A stretch of DNA of 41,182 bases, from positions 566,089-607,270 of the forward strand of contig NW_022985069.1 of assembly GCF_010015585.1 (NCBI RefSeq), written 5' to 3'. Both the position numbers and the translations under genes were made by a program. This DNA is from Eremomyces bilateralis CBS 781.70. Its lineage: Eukaryota > Ascomycota > Dothideomycetes > Eremomycetales > Eremomycetaceae. Under the pieces are notes generated by a model, which made no database searches, was not told the DNA's origin, and worked only from the letters and a program-made list of their open reading frames with translations. Below are positions 21,317 through 32,521 of this stretch, piece after piece (position 1 is the first letter of the stretch; every line of letters starts with the position of its first letter).

Positions 21317-22520
21317 AGCACCGCTGCGGTCTTGAGTCCCGTGTATACGAGGAAGCCAAGGGATAACGAGGCCTTCAGACGGATCTGTAAGCAGCCTGGG
21401 TGGTGGTGGAACCACAGGTCGATCAAGTCTCGGGTGGTGAGGGCACAAACCCAGGTGTAGCCGATGAGCGAGAGATAGATGTCTTCTGGAGGTGTGATGT
21501 TCAGGTGGCTTGCGGTCGGAGGCAATAGCGACATTATGGTTTAGAGGGGAGTCATCATTTTGTGCCGTCTGGCCAGTTTGAAGCTAAGATGCTAGAGGAT
21601 GTTGCTAGAGCCTTCTATCACTGCCTGGGGAACTTAAGGGCGTCGTAGAGCTTTGAGATCAGTCTGATCACTGATTTCGTCCGGTCGCGGGGTTAAGGCA
21701 GAAAGGCGTTAAGGCACATATGCACTTTAGGTTCAGTTTCTCCAGGCCGTCGGATGCCCGGATGCCCGGATGCTCCGATGCCTTGGTGCCTGAATACCTA
21801 AATTTCCAGTCTGAGTCATGTTGAATCTCGGACAGTTGCTACACACTTCAACCCAGTACGCCCAGATACTACTTCTATAACAATGAGGTGAAGATTTTCA
21901 TGATAGTCTCGGGATCTAGACCTAGAACTACTGTCAAAATGCTTAGGATAAACCATTTACCTATTCATTAAAGTAAGGTACTTCAATCCGTAGCGTAATT
22001 TTCCCGTATGGCTAACTACGAGCTTAATGCGACGTCGTCTCCACCGTGCTATCACCACAAGACACAATCATCCATGGACCAATCTTCCATTGCTCGATAG
22101 TCACTTCCAATGCTGCGCCTCTGGCGGGGTGATGTTTGGCCCTTCCGCATATGAAATATCGTGTTAACTCCGAGCTTTCCGGTATGCCGATAGGCGATCA
22201 GTGTCAGCCCGGAGACGTCACGCGTCCGGCGAAGAGTTGGTAAGCTCCTGGATCTGCCTGGGTGACATCATCACGACACAGTGATGAGTGATCTGCACCC
22301 AGAACCGCCCGAGGAAATAGGTCCTTGATCGGATCCAAAGAATGATATTTGCTCGAATCCGCACTCCGTTGGGCCGTCTTTTTTAGTTGTACCTGAAGAA
22401 TCTTTATAGAGACGGTCTCTGTCTGCTTCGATCGTTGATGATTGACTCCGTAGTTCCTCCCTTTATCCATCTGTCCCTCCCTATATTTCAAGTCACCACC
22501 TTGACCTCTCTCTCGCCGCG
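21317..22520. other. Divergent intergenic region, no supported gene
   Basis: About 1.2 kb between the TUG-like start and the Sfk1-like start. The middle (21600-22200) is AT-richer and has several stops in all frames. A small direct repeat of GATGCCCG at about 21750-21780 is visible. A minus-strand frame at 22204-22578 overlaps the next gene's start and has no domain. No RNA gene or transposon seen. Confidence 0.55.
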
Positions 22521-23504
22521 ATGTGGGGGATATCGTATTGGTTCCTCCCGCTGTTCTCATCGCTAGTATGGCTCGCAATGCTCCTAGGATTGCTGCTGGT
22601 ATGGGTGAGAGATGGAAAACCGATCTATGAGACCATGGAACACGGCCAGAGAATCGCGTAGGTGCATCTCCTCGAGAATTCCCGACAGTTTCTAACCCGC
22701 TCGTATAGATATATCTCGGATGTGGGCGCCACCGACATCAAGCCGCTCTTCATCGCCATGGCCGCCGTCTCCGTCGTCTCCTTCGACATTGCGCTGATCG
22801 CGGAACGCTGGCTTCGCCATTCCGGCCGATTGAAGCGCAACACGTCCCTTTGGCAGAAGCTCTGGTCGAATCTGTGCATTCTGTTTGCGATTGTCGGAGC
22901 TGCGGGGATCATCCTGCTCTCAATCTTTGATACCTTTCATCACCACAGGCTGCACCAAATATTCCTTGGGCTGTTCATGTACGTTCACCTGATATGGCGA
23001 CATCTCTATACAGTGGACTAATATGTGCATAGTGCTGGATACGTCGTCTCAGCCATCTTCGCGTGCGTGGAGTATCAGCGCCTCGGCACCCACTACGCGC
23101 ATCTTTCGATTCTCCGCATCTCATTCTGGCTTAAGCTATTTTTCATCGTCACAGAAGTGGCGCTGGCCATCGGTAGGCTCCCAGCGCACCACCCACCCCC
23201 ACCCCTAGCCACCTAACGCACAACAGCATTCGGCGCCCTCCAAAGAGTAGACAACTGGAACGCCGCGGCCGTCCTCGAGTGGGTGATCGCCCTCATCTTC
23301 ACCTTCTACCTCCTGTCGTTCTTCGTCGACTTCATCCCCGCCATGCACACCAAGCATCACCAGTCGCGAGAGACGAGCATCGCGATGGCGGAGGCGGGGG
23401 AGGGGAGGAATGGACAGGCGAATGGATATGCCAAAGGGGACCAAGGCCGGTTCACGTACGGTAACAAGAAGTCTAAGGGTCGACGGTGGTTCGGCCGTCG
23501 CTGA
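22521..23504 (+). CDS. Frag1/DRAM/Sfk1-family membrane protein
   Basis: Exons 22521..22657, 22709..22978, 23033..23172 and 23227..23504 give 274 aa; the three introns are 51-54 nt with GTAGGT, GTACGT and GTAGGC donors, and all phases fit. The protein has about six hydrophobic segments: LFSSLVWLAMLLGLLLVW, PLFIAMAAVSVVSFDIALIA, NLCILFAIVGAAGIILLSIF, GYVVSAIFACVEY, FWLKLFFIVTEVALAIAFGA and WVIALIFTFYLLSFFVDFIP. The first loop ISDVGATDIKPLF and the motif SIFDTFHHHRLHQ are typical of the Frag1/DRAM/Sfk1 family. The tail is soluble and basic (KKSKGRRWFGRR). Family knowledge: yeast Sfk1 works with Stt4 at the plasma membrane and affects phospholipid asymmetry; DRAM proteins are lysosomal. Which branch this belongs to cannot be settled from the sequence alone. 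Confidence 0.9.
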
Positions 23505-24182
23505 GGTGCAGGGACAGATGCTAGATCAGGAGATTATGGAATGTGGGAATCTTCTGGGGTCGGCCTTTGATTGTGCATTGGGCGCTACGCTAGCTAGGAG
23601 CATAGGATTAGATTCGGTGCATTGGATCTTGAGGATCCGGATTGGGGGTATTGGTTGCATTGGCGACTGGCGTCAATCGGTCGGGCCTCGGGCGGATGGT
23701 TTTGTTATTCATATGCAAGACGATAGAATATATCAGCTGTAGATATGTAAGATATAAGAGAGGAGCATGGGCCAAGATATAATCAAATCCAAATACCTCT
23801 TGGACTGAAAGCACTGGAGCTTGACTGATCTTATCTCAGGCTATTCTCAGCCACAGATCAAGCCACGTGACCTCGACATTGACGTCACGCTACTAGTGAC
23901 AATTGACACCAAGGGAAGCTCTCCCTCTCAGACTCAGCGTTCAACATGTTGATATTACATAGTAGGGCATGAGGGTATGATAATATGAACCTAGTCTTCT
24001 CCATAGATGTCCCCGGTACTACCATAACAACTAGCCTATAACATACCAGTTTCTAAAGTATTCTACCTAAGCACCCATCCATCCTAGTTCGAAGCTGTAC
24101 ATCTCCATCAGAAGATAGTTCCTCCAAGACGGACAGTCTACTTCAGCCCCTTGCTCCAGTAATAGACCCCCAGGAACCCATC
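23505..24182. promoter_or_regulatory. Intergenic, upstream region of the Saf1-like gene
   Basis: About 680 bp. It holds a CACGTG box at 23864-23869 followed closely by TGACGTCA (within 23880-23888), a perfect CRE-like palindrome bound in fungi by bZIP factors. The right half is AT-rich with many CTA/TAG words. No coding signal. Confidence 0.5.
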
Positions 24183-26480
24183 ATGGACTCCCCTAGCAAG
24201 CTCAAGCTCCTCGACCTACCAGTCGACGTCCTACTCCTCATCTTCCCCTACCTCGACGCGAAAAGCTTCCTCTCCCTCTGCGCGACCTGCAAAGCGCTTC
24301 AATCCCCCGAAATCATCGACGACGCCCCCTACTGGAGCTCCGCCACACGCACCACCTTCCGCGTCCCGAACCAGCCCGTGATCGAGCACGACGGCCGCCG
24401 ATGGCGTCGCCTATACCAGCGCATGTTCACCCAGAGCCGCGTCTTTACCTGGGGGTCCAACGGCACCGGCGGGCTCGGCCATGTCAACGAACTGACGGAC
24501 CCCAACCAGCTGAGTCTGAGCGTCGCGAGGGGTAGGCGACAGATGAGGTATGGAGGGACGAGGGATGCGCACTATCCAAGGGAGATGGACAAGACGCGCA
24601 AGCTGGGGATCATCGCGGACGTGCAGTGTGGGGGGTGGTCGACGACGTTGCTGAATGATAAGGGGAGGTTGTTCACGGCTGGAGAAATTGACGGTGAGCG
24701 ACGCCTGTCGGTGATGCGTGGCGCGTCGACGGATCTAAGGCCTTTGAAGTTCCCGTTTGAGGAAGAGGGGGAGGAGAAGTATGTGCCGCGAAGAGCGATT
24801 CGACAGTTCTCGGCGGGGAGGAAACATATTTTGGGACTCGCGGATAGTGGGGCGACATGGTGCTGGAGCGAGTTGAACAACAATCCGGTGGAGATTCGGT
24901 TCCTCTTCGATGTTGCCATGGATCCGACCGGCAAAGGACTCGATACGAGGCGCCATGGCGCCGTGAGAAAGGTTGTGGCCGGCTGGGATAAGAGCGCGGC
25001 GTTGATATCAGGGCTTGGCATCAAATGTTGGGATATCCGGCGACAGCCTGGAGACGGGGAGACGGTCGATGCTAGATTAGTCCCCGATGAATGCACGGTT
25101 CCCGAAACCCAGTTCCAACGACCGGAGAAGGGACGCGCAAACGATTCCCCATGGCCGGAACTGGCAGATACCGTAGGTGAGGTACTCAACTTCATCTTGT
25201 TGGAAGGATACTTAGTCTTCATCACCGACCTCAAGAAGATCTTCGTAGCGAAGTTGGAAGGTAATCCTACCAACGTTTCCCGCATCATCGAAATCCCGGC
25301 GCTCTCCCATCCGGAGGACTCAGATGTGCCTTCAGCGAAGCACCTTCAAGGCTCATTCCGGACCCTCGGAGTCATCCTCGAGAACGGAGAAGTCCTAGTT
25401 GCCGAAAATGTCTTGCTTGAAATATACTGGGACAACTCCATCCGTCTCCTCAACCTCCATCCCCCCTTCTCCAACCTCCCCCAACCCACCCGACCCGCCA
25501 GCCTCCAAAAACAAAACGTCATCTCCCTCGCCTTCGCCGACTACCACTACCTCGCCCTCCACGCCTCTGGCGCCATCACCCCCCACGGTGCCGAACCTCA
25601 AGGCACCGGCGCCCTCGGCCTCGGGCCCCTCGCCCCCCCTACCGGCCCCGCCCTCCTCCGCGGCCTCATCCCATCCCGCCCCCGCCAATTCCGCTCCAAT
25701 GTCATCCTCGCCCCCCCGTCCAACTCCCTCTCCCGCAAAATCTGGTTCGACGCCCCCCGCCAGCGCTGGCTCGAATTCATGAACAACGGTGCCACCGACC
25801 CGGACACCAGCGCCGCCCGCGCCCCCTGGACGAACATCATGCCGCTGCCCAACGCGACGACCGAGGCGCAGCAGCGGGCGTTTCGGACGATCGGCGCGGT
25901 GAGCGACTGGGTGGAGGCGGCGGGCGAGCGGATCTTGCGGTGGGCGCTGGGGAACGCCGGCGCCGGGAAGGGAACGGCGGAGGAGGATGGATTGGCGATG
26001 CATTTTTCGCTGGCGGTCAGTGCCGGGGGGTGGCATTCGGCGGCGTTGGTGCTGGTGAACGAGGAACAGGAGCGGCACGAGTACGCGCGATGCGTTGTCG
26101 AGGATCCGGATTACTATCGCCGGTATCCCGCGTCGCCGGAGTCATCCGCGCCGACGGCCAGCAAGGGCGGGGGTCGCGCCGAGGGTTCTTCCGCTGGCAG
26201 CGATACGGAGAACGCGACTGGTATGCTGGACCATGTGGTGCGCTTGTTCGGAAGTTTCTTAGGCTTACCGGAAGCAGCAGCGGCGCGACGATGGGACGGC
26301 CACTCGGAAGGGGATTCGGACAACGATGAAGATGATGCGCGGGATACGACGCGGTTTCCGGAGCCGGGGAAGAAGTACGTGTGGGCGGACGACCCGTTTC
26401 CGGTGTTTCCGGCGAGGGAGGGGCGGTTGACCGGGGAGACGGCGGAGGTGGAGCTGCCGGCGTGGTTGAGGGGGGAGTAG
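24183..26480 (+). CDS. F-box protein with RCC1-like repeats (Saf1-like)
   Basis: A single uninterrupted frame of 765 aa starting at CATCATGGACTCC. Residues 9-50 are an F-box (LLDLPVDVLLLIFPYLDAKS, LCATCKALQSP). After it come degenerate RCC1-type blades: SRVFTWGSNGTGGLGHV, ADVQCGGWSTTLLNDKGRLF, RQFSAGRKHILGLADSGATW, SLAFADYHYLALHASGAI and AVSAGGWHSAALVLVN. The C-terminal part has a Ser/Gly-rich, acidic linker (SEGDSDNDEDDARD) and ends WLRGE. Family knowledge: Saf1 in yeast is the F-box subunit of an SCF ubiquitin ligase that recognises propeptide-bearing vacuolar hydrolases through its RCC1 propeller. Part of the coding region (25440-25780) is strongly C-biased, giving long antisense open frames that I treat as shadows. 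Neighbouring Nto1 is convergent. Confidence 0.9.
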   Translation: MDSPSKLKLLDLPVDVLLLIFPYLDAKSFLSLCATCKALQSPEIIDDAPYWSSATRTTFRVPNQPVIEHDGRRWRRLYQRMFTQSRVFTWGSNGTGGLGHVNELTDPNQLSLSVARGRRQMRYGGTRDAHYPREMDKTRKLGIIADVQCGGWSTTLLNDKGRLFTAGEIDGERRLSVMRGASTDLRPLKFPFEEEGEEKYVPRRAIRQFSAGRKHILGLADSGATWCWSELNNNPVEIRFLFDVAMDPTGKGLDTRRHGAVRKVVAGWDKSAALISGLGIKCWDIRRQPGDGETVDARLVPDECTVPETQFQRPEKGRANDSPWPELADTVGEVLNFILLEGYLVFITDLKKIFVAKLEGNPTNVSRIIEIPALSHPEDSDVPSAKHLQGSFRTLGVILENGEVLVAENVLLEIYWDNSIRLLNLHPPFSNLPQPTRPASLQKQNVISLAFADYHYLALHASGAITPHGAEPQGTGALGLGPLAPPTGPALLRGLIPSRPRQFRSNVILAPPSNSLSRKIWFDAPRQRWLEFMNNGATDPDTSAARAPWTNIMPLPNATTEAQQRAFRTIGAVSDWVEAAGERILRWALGNAGAGKGTAEEDGLAMHFSLAVSAGGWHSAALVLVNEEQERHEYARCVVEDPDYYRRYPASPESSAPTASKGGGRAEGSSAGSDTENATGMLDHVVRLFGSFLGLPEAAAARRWDGHSEGDSDNDEDDARDTTRFPEPGKKYVWADDPFPVFPAREGRLTGETAEVELPAWLRGE

Positions 26481-26956
26481 GTGTGGGATCTGATCGTTGG
26501 TGGGAGGTGGATGGAGCATGGAGGACGGATGGGTTATGGATTGTTGGGTATCCCCTCGAGCGATGACCGGCGGTATAACGATTGGTTTACGCTGACCGAG
26601 ATGAATATTATTGCATGCTTGTTTGTTGTTAGGCATCGTCCTTTCCGGTAGCCATTGATACGGAAGCGTGGTTGTCACAAGTGGTTCAACCCCGCAGACT
26701 TTCCTGATGAATGTACAATTGTAATTTGTAGGTTACCTATGTGAAGAAGCAAAACAAGTCTCGTATTTCCCCGCCGAGAGAATATGTACCCTGGTATTGT
26801 GCTACTCCGGAAATAATCAGGGAAAGCCACTTGCAAAGTGCGCTTCGCTCCCTGTTCCACGCAATTTCCGGAGAATAACGCCCTATCCATATCCATATCC
26901 AGTAAAGCAGGAGACGACCATACAATGTCCTACCCCAACGCCACTCTCCACCCCCC
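26481..26956. other. Convergent intergenic region, Saf1-like / Nto1
   Basis: A 475-bp stretch between two 3' ends. Short frames on both strands have no domain. An ATATCCATATCC-type short repeat is present near 26880-26900. Confidence 0.5.
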
Positions 26957-29900
26957 TTAACGCCTCCGCTTCTTCCCCTTCCGCCTCACCCCCCTCGTCG
27001 CTGCCGCCGTCATCACCCTCACCCTCGACCTCACCACCTCAGCCTCTCCCACCGTCGACTCTCCCTCCCCTATCTCCACCTCCCGCTCCTCCTCCACCAA
27101 CCCTTCCATCTCCTCATCCGCCATAATGCTACTCAAATCCGAACTCCCCGCCCGCCCCAGCTCCCTCCGCTCATCATGGATCGTCGTCCCCAGCGGGTCG
27201 AACGCTTCCATGTACCATGGGATCCCGCCCTGGTTGAGGAAGCCGCCGAGCGAGCGGTCCGAGCGCGGTGGCGTCATCGGCTCGGGGTTGACGGTTGACG
27301 GGATGGTGCTACCGCCGAGGGATAGGGTGGCCGCGGAACCGCCGCTGCGGCTCATCATGTCGGCGTGGTCGTGGGTGGGGTGGGGGTCGCCTTCGGCAGC
27401 GATTTGACGCTGGATGGCGGCGTCGTCGGTCATTTCGTCCTTCGCGTCGACGGTGGGGGTGCGGGCGTGTTCGAGTTGCTCTTGTGGGACGTCATCTCCA
27501 GGAGGGTGTTTCGCTTCGAGTTCGTTCTCGATACCGTTGACCATCGTTACGTCCTGGTGGTCATCGAGAGCTTCAGGTTTGGAATGATGAACCTGTGTGA
27601 TTTCGGCGTCCCCGTTCGTCATTGGTGCAGGAGCAGTGCCGTGTTGATGTTCGTCGTCGGTGATATGGCCCACCGTATCTCCATACGTAGAGACGACGAA
27701 TGATTCCCGTCGCTCTTTGCTGGTGATGAAACTTTCCCATTGACTAAGCTCCTTCTCGAAGGTACGGCCGCAAAGATCCGTCTCGCACCGTAGAGCGTTC
27801 TCGAGTAATGGCTTGAGCGCTCTTGCAATTCGTTTAGCGTGCTTCTTTTTATCCTTCTGGTCGGCGGTGAGAGCGCTATGGGGTACGATAACGTTGATGG
27901 ACTTCGCATCGGAGTGATTGGCGCTTTCGATGTTGATCGCGGCATGGAAGACGGAGAGCAAATCCGTGGAGAACGGTGCAACGGAGGTGTATTCATAGCC
28001 CTTCACTTTCTGATCAACCTGCTCCAGCCCCCACGAGAAGTAGTTCTTAGAGTCTTGGCTGAGGAATGGTTAACGTGGTCAACCATTGCGGACAAGAAGT
28101 TGGCTTACCTTGCTGCTTTGTCGAGAATTGGCCGTAGTAGTGGAGGAATAGGAAAATAGACCGTATCGATGATATTCTTCATAAGCTTTGCATCCTCCAA
28201 CTTGACTTGCTCACGCTCCTTGATCTGATGGCAAAGCTGTCGAATTTGTTCCATTTCATCTTCAAGTCGCTCGGCGAACTCAATTCGGCGTTGTAATCGA
28301 GGGCGGCCAGCTGCGCCCATTCCAACAAAGTTGCGCCGTGTGATCTCCATCGAGGAAAAGGTATCGAGTTGTAATTGAAGTCGCTTGAGCAGAGCCGCTC
28401 CGCGACGAGCTTCGCGTTTGAGTGTCCAGTACTTGCACGCCTCGGCGATGAACTCTTTACGTTTCCGGATGGCGAAGCGGATGAGTGTGTTTTCGACGTT
28501 GTGGTAGACAACGTGGGGGACGACGGGGGCGCCAGAAGGCAGCCGCCATATCGACTTGATGGCCTGGTCTCGTTTACGTTTCTTTGCTGGCGATATCCCC
28601 TCGTCGCCAAGGTCCCCATCACCATCTCCGAGAAGCTGGGGTGCCGACGCCGACAACGCTGTCTGCTGGCTGTCTGCCCATCGTTTGCCTTTCATGGTCC
28701 GTTGATAGAACGCCCTCGCATCCGAAGTTGCAGCCTCTACATCGTGTTCATCCCGCCAATCGTTCGGCACGTGCAGATGGCAGAATGCCTTGAGGACGCT
28801 GGTATCCATCGCAAGCCCGCCCTGAGGCAGCTTCATCTTGAGGAAAAACTTTGATCGTCTGGCGCACGTCACATGGAACGCTTTGAAGCAATTCTTATTA
28901 CCGCATTGGATGCAAGCGCCCATTCGCTGTTCGCAAATGTAACATGTCTACCCAAGTTAGCACCAGGCAAGGTCATGTGCGCAATTCACTTACGAGCTTC
29001 CATCGTTGTTTCGGGACCTTCTCGACATCCATCACCGGCTCCATGAAAGCGGTATTACCGAGAGATACTTCCGGAATCCAGAAAGCGCAGAGCAAGTGTG
29101 CCCACTTGTTGTTGTTCGTCTGTTTGAATGCTCCGTCGACATTGGGGCAGAATATACAGTTCTATATTTCAATCAGATCATGCATCCTTGGTCACAGGAT
29201 CAAGCGTTAACTTACCGACGTTCCTCGACCAATGAGCTGGCACTTTCGGCACAGCCATTGACCTTCCGGGATGAACGGGACGCCGTAGCATTCTTGATGG
29301 ACTGCAAGATCGCAACCATCGCAGAAAACAATTGCATTTGTGTTTTCACAATCTCCATCGTCACAGACCGCGCACTTGGTGTCCTGTTCTTCGCCTTGAC
29401 CAACCGGCTCACCATTGACGGCCGCAGCAGAACTTGATCGCGGACGGTGAGTCTGAGGCGGTTTGGGGTTTGGTTTAGGAATCCCTATACAAGTAAGAAA
29501 GCGTCCAATTATCGCTGGCTACAAACTTACGTTTTTCCAGAGCGTACCACTCCTTTTCGATTTGGGTCATGGTGACCTCGAAAATCGCCGGCTTGATCGG
29601 ATCGACTCCTTCTGTCCGCCGCTGCGTGTTGATATCCTCTAGCCATCTTTCGTCCTGCTCATCCATATCATATTCCACGCGTCCAACCGTGGTCCCAGAT
29701 CCTTGTTCATCGGCCTTGATACTCAACGCCAGATCCAACTCATCATCCAAGGAGCCTTCGGAGCCACGGATGTATATCCGTTCCGGACGGAGGAAGAGAT
29801 CGCTCTCTTGATACCCCACGCCGGCTAGCGTCCGGTCCACGTAGTTGACTGAAACGGCGTGGTCTTGTTCGAATTTCGAGAATGTGTCCACCTTTCTATA

Positions 29901-30782
29901 TTGCGGCTTGGGGAGGTTGAGCCGTTCTTTCGGGTTTACGGTTTGTAGAGGAATGATTCGAGGGAGAGGTGGAGAACCGAGCCCTGTGAGCATGGACTCC
30001 GGCCGCCGAGGGGGCCTTCCGGGCCGTCTTTTGATAACGGGTGGTGGAGGAGGGGGCACAAGCGCCGGCGCATCGATGATTGTATTTGTATCGCTTGTAA
30101 TATTGGGTAGTGTTTGTGAGGAATCGCCTATCAGATTCGCGCCAGCGTCCGATAAAGCGTGGTCTGATTGACGCCGAAAGCGGTTTGGATCGAGAAATAG
30201 TTGGTTTGGCAAAGGTGGCGCCACTCCATCCACCTCGTCGGCAGACAACACCATGAATCTGGTATCGATTTCTAGGTCGGGATGGAACTCCTCCCATCCC
30301 CGCTCCTCGCGAGGCTTATATGCTTCGCCTTGTGTCGATGCCGCGACCGCAGCCGCAGCCGACGTGTAACGCGGTTTAGGTTCCTCCATCTTTTCCTTCT
30401 CCCTTATTGGTCGCGTGAAAGAGGATATTCGCGTTCGACGGGCCGTTGCAGGGGGTGGGGAAAGGATAGGCGGAGGTGAACGTGGAGGTGGAGGTGGAGG
30501 TGGAGGTGGAGGTAGTGGGGGAACAATCCCAAGTTCAGCGTTCATCCGCCCAACGCGGCCCCGAGGACCTGAATACGCGTATCCTCCAGGTCCTGTGCCA
30601 CCAACCGGTGTTTCGTTCCCTTCGTCGTCGATATATCTGCCGCCGCCACCTGGCCCCCCAGGCACGTATCTACGTTTCTTGAAGGGGGGCTCGCTCTGCG
30701 CGCCGGTGGGAGTGGATTGGAGTGATTGGCGACCTGGACGACGTGCAGAGCTTCTTTTTGGAGTTCCCGGTGAAAGGGCCAT
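26957..30782 (-). CDS. NTO1: PHD-finger protein, Nto1/BRPF type
   Basis: Five exons: complement(29531..30782), (29216..29484), (28994..29161), (28109..28947) and (26957..28058), all in phase, 1,209 aa. The N-terminal 417 residues carry a 10-Pro run, AT-hook-like [11 protein letters not shown] and an EPL1-like stretch ending in [17 protein letters not shown]. Next comes the PZP module: PHD1 ([30 protein letters not shown]), a zinc knuckle ([20 protein letters not shown]) and PHD2 ([23 protein letters not shown]). Downstream blocks ([57 protein letters not shown]) match the NuA3 subunit Nto1 and BRPF proteins. No bromodomain is evident. Family knowledge: Nto1 links histone reading to H3 acetylation. 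The frame is open to a Met at 30905; I chose 30782 (GCCATGG). Confidence 0.93.
30483..30512 (-). repeat. Hexanucleotide microsatellite coding poly-Pro
   Basis: Five GGTGGA units on the + strand; on the coding strand they encode a proline run in the disordered N-terminal part of the Nto1 protein. In frame, so copy-number change would only alter run length. Confidence 0.8.
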
Positions 30783-31473
30783 GGCGGAAAGGCGCAAAGA
30801 GTATGAATCCCAGGAGTGATAGAGAGTGCCGGACCCGGGGGGGGCGGTTGTGGGGATCGCGGTCACTTTGGGACGTGTCACGTGTGACGCGTCCACATGT
30901 CGCAAGCAATGTGTTGACCTAGCATTAAGGGGAGGTAATGTGCACAGTTTCAGACCCGAAACTCTTGAGAATGATGGGAGGTTGGATGGCGAGCGGCTCG
31001 TTCGTTGACGTCGCTATTGGGGTGAGGTTGGCGATGCGAGCGATCACGTGAACGAGCTAATCCAGAACTGGAAATAAGTGGGCCAGGGTCTGATTAAAAC
31101 ACGTGAAGGAGCTTTTGACCACGTGACCGCGTGAGACCAAACCTGGAGCGTGATGGATGGATCATGGAATGAGATCGCGTGCGATTACGACGGCGCTAAA
31201 GTCCATCTCAACATCACGATGCTTTGACCGTTTCAGTCTACTAATAGGTTGTCACTAGATACACACATGATGTTTCCTCTACATTACAGTGTAGAATTCC
31301 TTTAGGCACAATGCCTTTGATAGCCCATATTGTCCTTATCAACCGTCCTATTCTTAGTAGCCTATAGCCTTCTCTGCTCCTGTTTACCTTGCCTTCACTG
31401 GCAGATATAGACTACAGACCCATACCTGCATGTCGCTGTTTGCGGACATCGGGCTTGAACCTTGTCATCGGAT
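30783..31473. promoter_or_regulatory. Divergent promoter, Nto1 / cystinosin-like, with CACGTG cluster
   Basis: About 690 bp between two divergent starts. Four CACGTG boxes lie at 30879-30884, 31045-31050, 31100-31105 and 31120-31125. The first is part of a small palindrome (GTCACGTGTGAC) and is followed by ACGCGT at 30887-30892, the sequence of an MCB-type cell-cycle box. CACGTG is the core bound by bHLH factors such as Cbf1. The boxes are visible; their use is inferred. Confidence 0.55.
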
Positions 31474-32521
31474 ATGATGATTGCCACAGAAGAGATATGG
31501 CGAGCCACATCACATTTCCTGGGCTGGTTCTAGTGAGCCAAGATCCCTCGTATTCATAACCTAGACTCCTTACACAGGACATAGCTTTCTCTGCTGGTCA
31601 TTCTCCTTCTACCCACAAGCCATCAAGAACTTTCGTAGAAATTCGACGGTAGGCCTAGCCGTCGATTTTCCCTTCTCAAACATCTTAGGCAAGTCGATCG
31701 GTTGCTGGAGCCTTGAGCCACGAAGTCTTATGTTGTGTATTAGGCTTCACTGCATATTCGGTTTCGACCGCCGTCTTCCTCTATTCGCCTACGATCCGCT
31801 CGCAATATGCGTTTCGACATCCGATTTCCCAAGTGCCAAGTGTACGATTTAATGATTTTGCGTTTGCGCTGCACGGAGCCATCTTGTCAATCATCACTTA
31901 CTCGCAGTTCTTCCCGCTCATCTGGGGTTTCCAGGTTGGCCGGAACCAGAGGTCCAGTTGGGTATTTCGGGGGATTGTAACTGGATCTATTGCAGGTGTC
32001 TTTGGGGTCATTTTGATTGTGTTGATATTATCGAAGGACGGCGGCAATGACCCGTTGGGATGGGCTTGGATTGATGTGGTAAGTGGGGCATGCATTCTCT
32101 TGGTTTCTGGAAACTAACCGGGTTCGAGATCTACGCAGTCGGATTTGTGAAGGTACTTGTAACGGTGGTAAAGTACTGTCCACAGGTATGGGTCAATTAC
32201 CAGCGAAAATCCACCGTCGGTTGGAGCATGGGTCAGATACTCCTTGATTTCGCCGGAGGCATCACATCGATTCTACAGATGGTTGTCGACTCATCTCTTG
32301 ACGCCGACTGGTCTGGGATTACGGGAAATCCGGTCAAGTTTGCTCTAGGGAACGTTTCGATGATTTTCGACATCATCTTCATCGTGCAGCATTACATGTA
32401 TGGCTTCTTAAATTTGAGGTTGGACGATAGCTTACAGTGGCCAGATTATATCCATCTCGGACTGAGAAAGACTTGGCCGATGAAGACGATAGTGAAGCAG
32501 GAGAAAGAGAACCTCTTTTGA
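31474..32521 (+). CDS. Cystinosin-like PQ-loop transporter (Ers1/CTNS family)
   Basis: Exons 31474..31532, 31585..31688, 31744..32078 and 32129..32521 give 296 aa. Two PQ-loops are present: [20 protein letters not shown] and [20 protein letters not shown], the second followed by [17 protein letters not shown]. The remainder is about seven hydrophobic segments. This is the cystinosin layout: proton-driven export of cystine from the lysosome or vacuole. The start is the first of two adjacent ATGs and gives the usual family opening [18 protein letters not shown] across intron 1 (GTGAGC donor). Intron 2 is a GC-AG intron with donor AG/GCAAGT; no GT donor nearby keeps the family sequence [20 protein letters not shown]. 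Intron 3 (50 nt) has GTAAGT and an ACTAAC branch point. Confidence 0.92.
31689..31743 (+). other. GC-AG intron
   Basis: A 55-nt intron with donor TTAG/GCAAGT and acceptor TATTAG. It restores the continuous cystinosin sequence (ILG joined to FTAYS). GCAAGT after AG is the standard rare GC donor. Confidence 0.85.

Noticed and set aside
21745-21785. GATGCCCG direct repeats, considered as a transposon end
   Set aside because: Too short, no terminal inverted repeats or coding remnant nearby.
25395-26078. 227-aa minus-strand frame inside the Saf1-like gene
   Set aside because: Shadow of a C-biased coding region; Gly/Val/Glu-rich composition without a domain.
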